DNA of 64,000 nucleotides from Brassica napus (GCF_020379485.1 NC_063442.1:15312009-15376008); one strand, 5' to 3'. Counted from the stretch's first letter, positions 1 through 12,277 are shown. Numbers and translations are program-made. The notes: a model not told the origin generated them from the letters alone.

Positions 1-754
1 ATCTTTTATCTAGGAAAGAGCCCTATTACGTGGTGTTCACAAAAGCAAGACACTGTTGTGTTGTCTAGTTGTGAGGCGGAGTTCATGGCAGGAACAGAGG
101 CTGCTAGACAAGCAATCTGGTTGCGTGACGTACTGAGTGAAGTCACCGGATGTTCGAGAGAGAAGGTCACCATTAGGATCGACAATCAATCTGCAATAGC
201 TTTGACAAAGAACCCAATCTTTCATGGAAGAAGCAAGCACATATACTCAAGGTATCACTTCATACGTGAATGTATTGAGAGGGAGTTGATAGAAGTTGAG
301 CATGTACTCGGAACTGAGCAAAAGGCTGACATACTAACCAAGACATTAGGAAGAATCAAGTTTAAAGAAATGAGAGATTTCATTGGAGTGCAAGAGTTAA
401 CACAAAGTGGTTTCAAGCTTAAGAGGGAGAATGTTGGATAAGCTTGAGTTACAAGTTTCCTATTTATGTTGTGTTTATCTATAAAAGAATAGGAAATATC
501 TAGTTGTGTTAATCCTAATGAGGTTAGGATAAATAAAGAGTTATATAAGGAGATGCTGGTGTGTAGCATAATTTAAGGAGTTTGTGAGTTTGAGGTTTTG
601 AGATAGTTTCCTCAAGAGTTAATAAGAACGGTTCTTATTTATGTGATCTTACATTCAAGTTCGAGTTGCTGTGTTCGTGTTCTTGAGACCTATAGTCTTT
701 ATTCTTCTCAGTGACTTTTTTCTTACTCATTCTCTGATGCGGGTAGAAACAACA
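1..754 (+). mobile_element. Ty1/copia retrotransposon, 3' end (RNase H + 3' LTR), cut by window edge
   Basis: The reading frame is open from base 1 to the stop at 439-441 and encodes the C-terminal RNase H region of a copia polyprotein. It shows the typical SSCEAEFMAGTEAARQAIWL stretch, then DNQSAIAL and KHI blocks and a KADILTK-like tail. A purine-rich tract at 421-431 directly precedes TGTTGG at 432, as expected for the plus-strand primer before a 3' LTR. The frame is intact in the visible part, so the element may be young. The 5' portion lies outside the window, so completeness and target duplication cannot be judged. Confidence 0.85.
432..754 (+). repeat. 3' LTR of the copia element
   Basis: It starts with TGTTG immediately after the polypurine tract and can be closed at CAACA (750-754), giving matched 5-bp inverted ends and a length of about 323 bp, normal for copia. 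The last codons of the polyprotein overlap the LTR start. The right boundary is inferred from the inverted ends only, because the 5' LTR is not in the window for comparison. Confidence 0.6.
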
Positions 755-1113
755 TTTTTGGGGAAAGGATATTTTGCCAGTTTTTATATAATATATAACA
801 TATTACATCACCTAAGATGCTATAATCATTTACTCAATTATATTTTTTTAGGTAATTAGATGTAATTTCCCTAATTTGTAATAGGATAATAAATTAGTCT
901 AAAAACAAACCTAAAAGATACCAAAACAGAATCTAGAAAACTTACAAAAAACTTCCAAATAAACACATACAAAAAGACTCAATCCTCCAAATTTTCTTAT
1001 TGAATGAAAAGGTCATCAAAAAAACATGATTTATGTCTCTTATACATATCCAAACAACAACAACAACATATCTTTCATCCGGTATACAACAACAACAAAC
1101 AAACAAACATTTC

Positions 1114-1974
1114 TTAGGTAGAGGAAGAGACTCCTCCTTTGGAAGAGGAAGTGACACCTCTGCAACCAGCACCTTCATGCCATTCAAGCATGATCTCAAT
1201 CTCCCCGCACTCGACATTGTTAAGCCTCAGGATCATGTCTTGCGTGATCTTACCATTGTTCCAAACAATGCTACTTTCATCTGATAAACAATTCAGCCTC
1301 GATGGCTGAACCCTCTTGATAGCACATCCATTAGGAAGCCTAAGAAGCTCCATCCCCATTTTGAGAGCATCTAAGTATGGTTGAATGTCTATGTTTGCAT
1401 CTCCCATTTTGTCGTCTCCAGTGAACTTGTCCCAGTCAAACACTGTCTGAACAAAATTCAATAACACTAATGCTTTAAACAACAGATGAACAAGAATGAT
1501 CTTGTGTCTGAATCAAGAATGTAAAAAAGAAGAAGTCAAAGAGTTATGTTTTTTTTTCCAGTATTACCAAGCGGATAGGGACATTGGGATCTTTGATTGC
1601 AACAGTCATTTCTTCATTCCATACTGGATTGCAGTTTTTCTTTATCACACGTGTTTTCAATGTCTGAAAGATTTCATTTTTACTTTTGTGATGAAAAAAT
1701 ATCATTTGAGAAAATAACAGGAAATAAACCGAGGTTGATTCAAATGGTAGTAACAGAGAATATGTAGTGATTATTTTGTCTTCAAATTTTATAATGATAA
1801 TGAGAATCTTGGTGACAAAAATGAATTAATGTTTTCGAAACAAGATGGAAGGAAAGGAACCTGTTCGGCGACGGTGATGACAACATAAGGATCGCTGCTT
1901 CTGTGGTCGCGAATGGCGAGATTGATACCTCTTTTGACGTGAATCGTTAGCAATCCGAGAGGCTTTTGATCCAT
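1114..1974 (-). CDS. C2-domain ABA-related (CAR-type) calcium/lipid-binding protein
   Basis: Three exons on the minus strand: 1974-1861, 1663-1568 and 1446-1114, all with GT-AG borders and phase 0, giving 180 residues. The whole protein is one C2 domain. Probable calcium ligands are D23 and D28 (in RDHRSSDPYV) and D74, D76 and D82 (in VFDWDKFTGDDKMG). The length and the C-terminal ECGEIEIMLEWHEGAGCRG segment fit the plant CAR family, whose members bind phospholipids in a calcium-dependent way and bring PYR/PYL ABA receptors to the plasma membrane. An Arabidopsis homologue (CAR10, as I recall) lies near RGA, which fits the DELLA gene downstream in this window. The start codon is the first in-frame ATG before the C2 fold. 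No lesions are seen. The exact CAR number is uncertain. Confidence 0.88.
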
Positions 1975-3290
1975 GGCAATGACAAGATTGGAGAAACTTG
2001 ACCAAGTTTGGAGACAACGTGGAAGAATTAATAGAAAAGGAAAGAAAGTGCTTATATTCTCCTCCCCAACTATTCAACACGTTCTCTCCCACCATTGCTC
2101 GGAAATTTAAAAGAACTAAACCAGAGACTTTCTATTTTACTTTTTCAACGATATTATTAACTTTCATTTGTCAAATGTTGAATCGAATTTCTTGATCCCA
2201 AATAGTTTTAGCATTTATTTTCTGTACTTGTAAAAGAATGTGTGGTTTAATTAACCTTGTTTATAATGAATACTATTTAATACTGTGGTTAAACTTTATT
2301 TTTTCATTTTTCATGAAGAACAAACCATTTGATTATTTTTTAATATTGAATTAGAAACTGCTGGCAAAATGTTAAAATAATAAGATAATAAATTATTTTT
2401 TGTCATATTATAAAAATACTATTATGTATATAATGTCTATTTAATAATATTGATACAAAATTGATGAACAAATTAATTATCCTTTCTAACATATAAATTT
2501 AAAATCTTGCACAAGTACAAAATTAATCAATAAAAAATACTTGAAAAATACATTTCCTCACTTTGCAAAACATTGTAATTTTAAAGTATTGATAACAAAA
2601 TAATCAACCAACAACACAAAAGGATATGTCAAAATCTAGTATTCAAACAATAAACAAACAGACGAAATATTATATACACAAAATCATACGTATAATTAAA
2701 ATAACATAATATTATTTAAAATAAATCATCTATATTAATTATAATATAAATTAAAAATAAAAATAAAATATTAATAAATTGTTATAAAATATTCACTTTA
2801 TAAATATTTATTTCCTTAGCACGGAAATCACCTACTAAAATTAAAAGTGTAGGGGGTTAGATCTTTTCTTGGAATGGACTGGGTTTGCTTTGCTTGCGGA
2901 TGAAGAATCGGGTCAACCGATCCCATCTTTTTCTCTTCATCAAACCCTAATATATCAATTTAAAAACCCTTTATTGATTGGAAATTATTCAGATTCATTC
3001 TCATTCAAAAAAAAATTATTTCGATTTCGTTTCTCTGATCATCGATTCTTTTTATCTCTCTGTAGGTTTTATGACTCGGATAGTGTTTTGAATGGTAGAA
3101 ACAACTCCTATTGCCAGAGATTTTATGCTCTCCCATTGCATAACCGCAAGGGCGAGCTTTCTATTCCCTGTCTCCACCCCATCTTGGTACTTCTGTTGCA
3201 TCGGTCTCGACCCTTGAAGAATAAAAAAAAACTCCATCAGAGTGTTAGATTCCTTTGTTTTTTTGGTATTTGTGAAATTTTATTATAAAG
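1975..3290. other. Intergenic, with 5' leader of the 3291 gene
   Basis: Roughly 1975-2800 is AT-rich with no supported gene or obvious repeat and separates two divergently transcribed genes. From about 2850 the composition rises and a pyrimidine-rich stretch followed by CTGTAG (around 3060-3066) resembles a splice acceptor, so an intron in the 5' leader of the following gene is likely. Confidence 0.4.
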
Positions 3291-3777
3291 ATGGTGTATA
3301 ACAAGCAGAAGAAAGCCCATAAATCTAAGATAAACAAATTCCTCGTTAGCATCAGTTTCATAGGAAGTGCTGGACCCATTCGTTTTGTTGTCAAAGAAGA
3401 TGAAACTGTTTCACACGTGATTGAGTATGCTCTCAAATGCTACGCCCGTGAAGGCAGGCTTCCACTTCTCGGATCAGATTCCAGCTATTTCCTACTTTAC
3501 TGTCCTTACTGTGCAGCTGAAGGTGAGATCAAAAATATTTCACCAAAACCCATTTGAGTTTTTTACTATGTGTTTTGAACATCAATGTACATTTGATTAT
3601 TCAGCATTCAATCCATGTGGTAAAATCGGGTCAATCGGATCGAGGAACTTCGTTTTGTCTAAGAAGTCAGATGCTCAAAGCCTTGGAGACTCCGTGGGCA
3701 CAACAACTAGGAAGATCTCTGGGAGGTGGAAGGCTTGGCTCAACAAGTCTCTTGGCCTTATGGATCCTTCTCATTAA
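3291..3777 (+). CDS. Small DUF7054-like plant protein of unknown function
   Basis: Two exons, 3291-3522 and 3605-3777, joined through a GT-AG intron in phase 1, give 134 residues. The N terminus is basic (NKQKKAHKSK, residues 4-13). The conserved part, about residues 19-60, reads FLVSISFIGSAGPIRFVVKE followed by DETVSHVIEYALKCYAREGR, which resembles a beta-grasp (ubiquitin-like) module seen in plant DUF7054 proteins. After the splice the protein continues with an IGSRNFVL motif and ends RKISGRWKAWLNKSLGLMDPSH. No signal peptide or membrane segment is visible. A cysteine pair (YCPYC) sits just before the intron. The ATG is preceded by an in-frame stop (TAA, 3285-3287). The family name is from memory. 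The function is unknown. Confidence 0.8.
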
Positions 3778-4597
3778 TTAGATCATGCTTTTTAAAGCTT
3801 CTTTTTGATTTTACAGTTTTATTTTTGGTTCTTGTTTTCAGTGGAATAACCGTCACAACACTTGTGCTTTCTTTCTTTTGCCACAAAATAATGGATTGAG
3901 ACTTGATAGAGTATTATATGTTCTTAACTTGTTACATGTTTATCTCTTCTCAAGAGTTTCAGGTTTGGGACCAACAATATAAAGCCTCTCAAGAAAACAG
4001 AAAATTTGACCGTCCCCAATGTTTAACTGCTTAGGCTAGTAATGAGTGCATCATAGCTACATATATATCTCTGCAATATTTTTTTGGTCATCATCACAAA
4101 CTATGGTAATGCGAGAATCTCATCTCTCTCTTAATCATCTATTGAATCTTGTGGAAGTTGTTGATTTTCACCCTACAGGTCCTCTGCTTCTTCATTATCA
4201 TCTCTCACGTGCACCTGCTCAACTCGCTGTCTCTTGAGGCACTTGTGATGATGGACCAGTATCCATTACCAACATAAGCGAGATCGTTTGCTCGTTCGAT
4301 TGATTATTTATGGACTTTACATTATTAATCTGTTGATTGTAATGTAGGGGCTTTTAAGTGTCGGCCCATAAGTCTTATTGGGCTGACATAAAATGAAAAT
4401 TCTAAACTTACCATAACTGCAAGAAAACGAAGTTCTTTTTATTGGGAATTGAAAGAAAAACGAAGAAGTTCGGCAAAACTGGAAGGAGTTTTTTTTTGTC
4501 TAATAAGGAGTTGCTTAATGACTAGATACAATCAGAAGATTTCAACTCCCCCATTCGTCGTTTAATTTCTTTCTTTCATATGACTAAAAGTTATCAA
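3778..4597. other. Intergenic with 3' UTR
   Basis: The 3' UTR of the preceding gene probably occupies the first 150-300 bases. A 63-codon open frame at 4046-4237 has no recognised similarity and no clear gene context. The rest is AT-rich and ends at the A that flanks the Helitron start at 4598. Confidence 0.35.
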
Positions 4598-6047
4598 TCA
4601 ATACTATTAAAAGGGAAAGAGTCTAAAAAAATCTACTTATAAAAGTTGTTTGGACCCTTTCATTTAACTCATAATTTTTTGGTCTTACCATAAATTTATA
4701 CTAACAATGTTACCATATATTTCACTAACAATAATTTAGTCAATTCTTTTATTTATTTAAATCTCACTCCTAAATCATAATCATTACTATTACTATATTA
4801 ATCATTTTTATTTTTAATCTTAAAAACATTGAAACTAATGTTTTAGGTTATCACTTTGATCATATAATATACTATGATTTAAAGCAAGATAAATTACAAG
4901 ATATATATGTGTACATTATAACTTCCTCTTTCGTTTATAATAAAGTAATCATATCATATATAAACTTTCTCACTAAAATCTCATATCATATACTAAACTT
5001 TCAACCGTCTATAGTTTGATACTATTTTCATATCTAAATATGATTTTTCTGAATATTCATGTTACCTTCACAAAAATGAAGAAATTCATTGGTTCTATTA
5101 AAGCTAACCCGACTTCACGATATCAGTATTGATTATTCAAGATTTTGAAAATTATTTGTTTAGATATTACACTTTTATATATTTTTCACTTAAAACGAAT
5201 CAATACTATTAAAAGAGAAAGAGTTTTAAAAGATCTAATATAAAAAAGTTGTTGGAGTTATGAATAACTATTTATTATTTTTCTGATAATACATTAATCA
5301 TTCTAAACATACAATATTTTAAATATTTTTAACAGATCTTAATATTAATTCTTATGATATTTTTACTCAGAAAAATATTTCATCAACCATGTTTTTGTAC
5401 AATAACGTTAAAAATTTATATCAAAAAAGTTGTTGGACCTGATATGGACGTAATGGGTCCACATCTGTTCGAGTATTTAAGATCCTAAAAGAATTCGAAA
5501 TATATAAAAAATCTGAAAAATATCCGAAACACGAAAAGTATTTGAAACTCCAAACAAATACCAAAAAAATTTAAAATCCTATTCAAAATCTAACACGATG
5601 AAGTGGAAAATACCCAAAATTTTATCCAAATACCCAATTTTTTTTAATTTGAAAAATTTACCTAAAATCAAAACTCTAATCGTAAACCAAAAACTTAAAA
5701 ACAATATCCATAATACCGGAAACATATTCGAAATATCCAAATATACCTAATAAACACATATTTATGATCAGGTCTAGGGTAGGACCCGGACTCAAACAAA
5801 GACCTGCGGGTCAAAAAAAACATAATAGGTTATCTTCTCTGGACATGAACTAACCTATAATTTTGGGTCGGTTTAGTTTTTTTTTATCCGGATATAATTC
5901 TCATGTCGAAAAGAAACTTACGTAAAAGTGTACATATAAAATCTCAAATAAACTAATTTATAGATTATATAGCTGTTTTATAATAAAATTTTGTATCATA
6001 ATATAATCCAACAACCCTGCGCTTTCCAAGCGCGGGTCAAAATCTAG
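4598..6047 (+). mobile_element. Non-autonomous Helitron (1.45 kb)
   Basis: The 5' end reads TCAATACTATTAAAAGGG after a host A (4597). The 3' end has a 9-bp hairpin (6016-6024 with 6028-6036, one G-T pair) then TCAAAATCTAG ending at 6047 before a host T. This is the A^T insertion and CTAG terminus of Brassicaceae Helitrons. A second 5'-like end, TCAATACTATTAAAAGAGAA, occurs at about 5206, so the locus may be two nested or fused copies sharing one 3' end. The interior holds a stretch of 'aaatacc' and 'gggtcc' low-complexity sequence (about 5440-5830). No Rep/helicase coding is present. Confidence 0.8.
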
Positions 6048-6916
6048 TTCTATTTAAAACACTATTAAAAACTCAACGCAAAGATTTATCTACAATCATG
6101 GTTTGAATTTTGTAATGATTTTTTATTTATGTATATTATATTTATTTATTTATCTGATATGTAAAATAGTGATGTAAGTTGCAGAAAAAAAAATAGTGAT
6201 GTATGGACGTGATCTTTAAATTTCTAATGTTCAATAAAGCTATTTAATGTTGACTAACAACTTGAACATGTACACTGATTTCCTGACTGAATGGAAGGTT
6301 GTGTACACATATCAGTGATTTTTAACCTATTCAATGATTGATTTATGTTGTTAATAATAATAGTGTATACATCTCTAATGTTTTTGGATGATAAATTTTC
6401 AAAACAATTGTATATAACACAACTACGCGAACACTAGGTGTGGTCACCTGAATTGGAAAATATTGGAGTATATCTTACAGAGTGTGATTCATATTGATAT
6501 GTGTTTTATGGTTTTATCGGGAGTCAGTTCAGTTAATTTACATGATTTGAGCTTAATGATATTAAAAAAATCTCCTTCTTCTAACTTCATCACGAAATTG
6601 TTGCTTCAACCATTTACATATTTGTTTGACAATTGCAATAATAAGATAAGCATAACCATTATCTTTATATAATTGTTTGTTCAATATATATTACAAAGCT
6701 TTCAGTCCTAATTGACAAAACCTTATCAACTCAATATGAAAAATGTTGCAGGTGTCATGTTACATAGGTTAAATAACTAACGACTATAGACATGTGTTAA
6801 ATAACCTCAATATGAAAAATGTTTCTTACGTAATCTGATCACGACAACTAACTCAAGAGAATGCAATTCCATATATCTGTTGGATACAATAATAGCCATT
6901 AGGCTTTTATTAATAA
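6048..6916. other. AT-rich intergenic
   Basis: No gene, terminal repeat or structured element could be supported. A 69-codon open frame at 6463-6672 has AT-driven composition and no recognisable domain. Confidence 0.35.
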
Positions 6917-7578
6917 CTAGATTTTGACCCGCACAACCGTGCGGGTGTTTTTAAAATTTTGTGAATTCAGTTTATAATTTATCATGTTGTTTTTAATTTT
7001 TTTTAAATTCAATTTATAATTGATCATGTTTTTAATTGTTTGTATGTTATGTTGGTCTTGGATTTTGAAACAACAGATTGATATGTTAGATAAGTCTAAA
7101 GACCAGCATTGTTTTTTGGGTGCTATAGAAAGGGCATACTGGAACGTAGAGTCATTGAGATGAATCAGACGGTGGGTGCTTATATAGAGAATGTCACGAT
7201 ATTTTTAGTTAATTATAATGAAAAAAAATCTAACTTAATAGTTGAAATGAAGAAAATCAACTACTATTGGAAATTTAACTTTGATAGCAAGTTGATGGTG
7301 ATGGAATATCTCTACCAGATTTGGTATATTATTAACCTAGGATTAGAATTTGCTTGTTATCCGTTTAAAAATTATAAAGTTTTTGAAATAAATTGCTTCA
7401 GCTTGTTTGGATGCTAGATTTGTGGAATCTTAAAGATACATACATATATATTAGTTATGAATCTATTTATATGTGAAGTGTATTTATTATTAAGTACAAT
7501 GTTATGAATTTTAAATGATGGTTCATTTTAAAATATCACACATGAAAAAAGTCATGACTTCTATTTTAATAGATAAGA
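6917..7578 (-). mobile_element. Short non-autonomous Helitron (662 bp)
   Basis: Read on the minus strand, it begins at 7578 with TCTTATCTATTAAAATAGAA after a host A and ends with an 8-bp perfect hairpin (6927-6934 with 6939-6946, loop of 4) then TCAAAATCTAG at 6917, before a host T. Both ends fit the family rules. The open frame at 7109-7417 on the plus strand lies inside and has no known domain. Confidence 0.85.
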
Positions 7579-7607
7579 TGTGAATACAAATGACATTGGG
7601 CCTCAGA

Positions 7608-8314
7608 TGTTGTGAGCCCAAATGAATGTCGATTAAATGAAATATGGCTAAGGGGAAGAGTCCCACATCGGCCAAGAGGAGAGAATTGGAGTGATATAAA
7701 TATACCAACTCACTATGAGAGCTTAAACGGCTTGGTGAGAGAGAAAGGCTCCCCACGCGCGCGCCGCCGCCGTCCTGCCGGCGTGGGCTTGGACTTGAGC
7801 TGGGGCTTGGGTGGGCATTTGGCCCGATAAGAATTATTTTTTTTGGACCAAGTTAAGCTCAACGTTTTGCCATTTATTTCGGGAAAAAACAGCATACAAT
7901 TTTATTTAAAACGACAAGTAGTTTGTCTAGAAAATAAAAACGTCATGCATTTTATCCTCTCGAAAGTTTAAAACGAGATAAGAGAGAGTCTTGAGAAAGA
8001 AGTTTCGGAACTCAACTTCCCTCGATCTCCGCGAGAATCTCGCCCACGTGCAGCAGCAGTTGTGGATCACGGATGAGGCGTGATTCGTCTGCCATGGTTT
8101 TATCCTGGGACTCTATATTCGTACAGTTCTGTCTCACTAACGGAGCGAATATTTTGAGTTAAGGAAAGAGATCATATCTCGACTCCATGTCTCTTTGGAA
8201 TACGATTTCTTATCGTTCTTGTATTCGTCTTTACATTCGTATATTTCCTTAACATCGTTTCTTATTTTATCGTTTATGTTAGTCCGGTTTTCCGGATTCT
8301 ACAATATCAATAAA
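7608..8314 (+). repeat. Probable solo LTR (copia-like)
   Basis: A compositionally distinct, partly GC-rich block starts TGTTGTGAGCCC and carries GTCCCACATCG at 7650-7660 with TATAAATA about 24 bases further on, followed by a GC-rich leader (7750-7800) and T-rich sequence, ending near TTCTACAATATCA. This layout matches many plant LTR promoters. No internal domain or second LTR is adjacent, so a solo LTR is likely. The right boundary and target duplication are not established. Confidence 0.45.
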
Positions 8315-8846
8315 CTCAAAACGTTTGAAGTATAAGTATGTGTTCCCAATGACAGAGTAGACTAGTCACTTTAATTAACTCACATCTTATGTTGAATTCA
8401 ATGTAGTTCACTTTTTGACTAATTTGATACTGCTCAGCATATAGTTACACTAAAATATGATGTGAATCAGGTTCACATACCTATATGTTGAGTTGAAACG
8501 TCAGATAGTACAAATTTCAGTCCAAATGAAAGCTAACGAGTTTTGATAAAGATCAAAGGTATATACATGATCAAACGTATGGTGTGAACAAATTAAAGTG
8601 GGTCTGTTATTATACCACATAAGGATAAAGTTTATGATTTCGGTTGGACTCTATTTGGTTAACACAGTTTTCGAATTGATTGGTTCTCTTTGAATATAAC
8701 TAACTGAATTAATGACATATATACTGTGCGTATACCTAAAGCCAAACTCTTTACTTGCCAAGAGAAAATTTATAGGTTTTTGGTAACAAATTATGTACAA
8801 AAACGCAATTAATGTCATTTCGTGAATGTATTCTGAAGCAACCTAA
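8315..8846. other. AT-rich intergenic between two elements
   Basis: No gene or repeat is supported. The segment ends at the A (8846) that flanks the next Helitron 5' end. Confidence 0.35.
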
Positions 8847-9075
8847 TCCCCCTATACATTAAAAGAGAAGTCATTTTAGTGATTTCTGCTGAGGTGGCAT
8901 TCATATAAAGCTTCTCCGGAAAAACGTTATAATTCTATTGGCTGATCTTTTTGAATTTTTCTTTTTTATTTATTTTAATCAATCACTTATGTCGACAAGC
9001 CCAAAATTATTGTCGATTTCGTTAAGCCCATATATAGCTAGGAGATAATAATTATCGATTTAGTTTAGCCTTGGA

Positions 9076-9750
9076 TACCCGTTCGGGTTCGGGTCGGGTA
9101 TTTCGGATTTTAGGGTATTTCGGTATAAAGGTGTAGAACCCGTTCGGGTATTTCTGTACTTCGGGTCGAGTTCGGGTATTTTTAGTTCGGATTCGGTTAT
9201 TTCGGATCTGGTTCGGATATTTAGATTTTGAAAAAAAAATTAAAATTTTCATTTCTCAAGTTTCTTATATTTTAAAATATAATTTTCAGTTAACTAATTT
9301 TTTATTTTTAATAGATTGAATAGTTAATAGATTTGGACATAACATTTTAAAACTAAAAAGGCATTAATTTAGTTTTTTTTTAAATTTCGGATGTAACTTT
9401 TTGTTAATTTTTTAAATAAAAAACTTCACATGCATTTTAAGTGAGTAGCAAATCATTTTTTTCGTAATTGTATGTATATCATATGAACTTAAAGTATGTG
9501 TAGTATCAATATAAATATTTTATATAAAATGAGAGATGTAAACTAAAAATATAAGGTTAATTATACATATGTTCGGTTAACTTCAGATATACATTCGGGT
9601 TCTGGTATTATCCGTTCGGGTTCGGGTATCCAATCTCTCCTTATTCAATACCCGTTCGGGTATTTTGCTACTTCGGTTCGGATTTCAGTTCGGATTTTTC
9701 GGATCGGGTTCGGGTGCCACTATGGATATCGGGAAAAATGCCCACCCCTA
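9076..9750 (+). mobile_element. hAT-type non-autonomous element, left end deleted
   Basis: The right terminus GCCCACCCCTA (9740-9750) and the following CTAATTAG match the intact sister element at 12278-12713, including its target duplication. The left terminus is missing: Helitron sequence passes directly into the 'gttcgggttcggg' interior near 9076. Compared with copy 2, the interior keeps about 240 bases more around 9430-9600. The left coordinate is approximate. Confidence 0.65.
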
Positions 9751-9757
9751 CTAATTA

Positions 9758-9965
9758 GGTTGTTTATTTTTAATAACTTACCTTTCTAATATGGATTACT
9801 TGCGCAAGTTGAAATCATTAAATATGCAAATAACTTATTGACAAAATTTGTTTTTAATAACTTACCTTTCTAATATAGATTACTTGCGCAAGTTGAAATC
9901 ACTAAATATGCAAATCACTTATTCACAATATGGAATTACTTGCGCAAGTTGAAATCATTAAATTT
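9758..9965 (+). repeat. Degenerate tandem repeats (about 70 bp)
   Basis: Three diverged units contain TAACTTACCTTTCTAATAT followed by TTACTTGCGCAAGTTGAAAT. The same array occurs in copy 2 at 12719-12935, so it predates the divergence of the two Helitron copies. Confidence 0.7.
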
Positions 9966-10374
9966 TATCGATTTAGTTTACCCTTGGGCAAGATTTAGAA
10001 TTAAGACAAATATTAAAAACTTTCCTTATTATTCAAACGGTAAACTTGCGCATGTTGATATCATATTTATTATATTGCTTACAAAATATTTTAATGTTTC
10101 TAATTAGGTTGTTTGTTTTTAGTAACTTACCTTTCTAATATGGATTACTTGCGCAAGTTAAAATCATATCATATGCAAATAATTTTTTGACAATACACAT
10201 TTAATATCTTTCTTTAAACGATTTTATTATTTATTGTACAAAATATTAAAATCATTAATATGAGAATAAATCGACTGTATATATATAGGAGACACCCAAG
10301 GTCTTAAAATACAAACATTCTCTTTTCATTCTTTAAAGTATTATTCACAAATCTTTCCTCTCATACTATTAAAG

Positions 10375-10970
10375 TATTACGACAATGCTGCTTGTGTGCT
10401 AAGAAAAATGTGTTTAGACGCAAAGGCTCCTCATCTTTAGAACCCTGAACTCAACTCTTTGTGTTCAGGTGACAAAAAGCATGTCTGGTCTATCTTTTTC
10501 ATGTGTTGAATAATGGTAACGACAATATGGTCTTCCTTTTTTTATATGTAGACCAAGTCGTGAGAGTGATAGTGATCCAGAAAACGTTGATTGAACATGC
10601 AGAGAAGCTTTGCCAAGTTAAAGCAGTTCTTGAAGAGGTTCTTTAGTACTTTCTCTCTCTTTGTTGAATATTGTCCGGGAAAGTATTACATAGTATCATT
10701 TAATAATACTATCTTATATCATTTTTTTTTGTTGAATATACGACCTTATAAGTAAGCTAGCATTATGCATTTTTTATTTAATTCATGAGGTCATTTTCTC
10801 ACAGCAAAGAACCTTTTGGAATGGTGCATGGAGGAAATTTTTCAGGGATATACAAGAAGGTTCAACTGAAGCCGCTGAAGTGGGATGGTGAAGGCGAAGA
10901 ATAAAGACCTGTAGAGGCCCTTATGATTCTTAAATACAGCGGTGTTCTAACTCACGCTGGTAGAAAACAG
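10375..10970 (+). pseudogene. VIH: Captured VIH-type PP-InsP5 kinase gene fragments (three exon pieces)
   Basis: Three pieces in gene order and one orientation match the histidine-acid-phosphatase region of plant VIH1/VIH2 (PPIP5K) proteins. Piece a, 10375-10440, reads [20 protein letters not shown] then a stop. Piece b, 10552-10637, reads PSRESDSDPEN, shifts frame, then HAEKLCQVKAVLEE and meets a GT. Piece c, 10830-10970, reads [18 protein letters not shown], then DGEGEE-stop-RPVEALMIL and GVLTHAGRKQ. TAG just before piece b and GT after it look like retained splice sites, so the source was genomic DNA rather than cDNA. Stops and frameshifts rule out a functional enzyme. The match rests on remembered family sequence but covers many residues in the right order. 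Confidence 0.82.
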
Positions 10971-11002
10971 ATGTTTACATACTCTACCATTTAATTTGTC
11001 AT

Positions 11003-11028
11003 TGTTATATATATATATATATATATAT
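11003..11028. repeat. TA microsatellite
   Basis: A run of about 13 TA dinucleotides inside Helitron copy 1. Confidence 0.9.
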
Positions 11029-12277
11029 GTTTTCCAAATATGGAAGAATTGTTTAACTTATTGACGTTTAACATCACTTACCATATAATCTAACGAATAT
11101 TACAAATAACAATTTATGGAAACTATTCTCGAAATTATTGAAAGACTAATAATGTTTTATTTATTACTTTTAATATTTATAACTTATAAAATAAAATGAA
11201 CGAAATTTTATATAAGATAATTATAATAGTTTTATCCTCTACTTGATGAACTGTGTTCGAATATAATTATATAATAACTATTTTAAATATTACAAAATCT
11301 AAAAATGTTTATTAATATTAATTTTAAATTATTTATCGTTGTTTATAGAATAAATTTATCATAATTTTAAAATAATTTATAAAATGCTTACAAAATGCAA
11401 GGCAAAGTTGCACTTTCAAGAGATAAGTCGAGATCTGGATTAAAAATCCTAATAACTGGTAAAGAAGGGAGGCCGAAGACAAAAACATTGAACGTTGTCT
11501 ACAAACAAATTTTTCAGAATATTCCGTAGTCACATTACGTAATTTTAATCTACTTTTTTTCAAATACAAATTTTAAAATATATAAACTGTTACAATTATT
11601 TATTTTTTTGTATTTGCCAGATGGGTTGTGATGAGTTAGGAGACCGATGACGGTATGTCAATTTAATATTATTTCATGTTCAATAAAATTTAGAAATTTA
11701 TAAATCTATCAAATAATGTTAACCCGTCAAATTGCTTATAAAGTTTTTTTGCACGTTTCTAATTGAATTTGATTTCTTTATCGAGAAATGTACTTTATAA
11801 TTTATATTATTTATGGATAATATTTTGATTTTTTTATATTTTCTTTTAATGTGTCTACATAAATGTTTGTTTATTATTTATGGAAAAATAATATTATTCA
11901 CCTAAATAAAGAATTACGACACATATACAATCCTCCTATACATTAAAAGAGAAGTCACTTTAGTGATTTCTGCTGACATGGCATTAATATAGAGCTTCTC
12001 AGAAAAATTGTTATAATTCTATTGGCGATTTTTTTGAATTTTATTTTTCATTTATTTTAATCAATCGCTTATGTAGACAAGCCCAAAAGTATTGTCGATT
12101 TCGTTAAGCCCATATATAGCTAGGGGATAATAATTATCGATTTAGTTTAGCATTGGGCAAGATTTAGAACTAAGACAAATATTAAAAACTTTCCTTATTA
12201 TTCAAACAGTAATCTTGCGCATGTTGATATCATATTAATTACATTTGCTTAGAAAATATTATAATGTTTCTAATTAG

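Larger units (their letters stand above)
8847..11930 (+). mobile_element. Helitron copy 1, 3'-truncated, with captured VIH gene pieces
   Basis: The 5' end is TCCCCCTATACATTAAAAGA after a host A. The body is colinear with copy 2 (11931-14543) over most of its length. Copy 1 stops at 11930, where copy 2 begins, so its last few hundred bases and hairpin terminus are missing. It contains a left-truncated hAT insertion, short tandem repeats and about 0.6 kb of degenerate exons from a VIH-type inositol pyrophosphate kinase gene (10375-10970) that is largely absent from copy 2. No Rep/helicase gene is present. Confidence 0.75.

Noticed and set aside
2869..3288. 139-codon open frame before the DUF7054-like gene
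   Set aside because: It overlaps the presumed 5' leader and a likely leader intron acceptor, has no recognised domain, and ends directly before the true ATG at 3291.
7109..7417. 102-codon frame inside the 662-bp Helitron
   Set aside because: AT-driven composition, no domain, no Rep or helicase motif.
7650..7800. snRNA gene
   Set aside because: The upstream element and TATA spacing fit, but no snRNA sequence follows; an LTR promoter is more likely.
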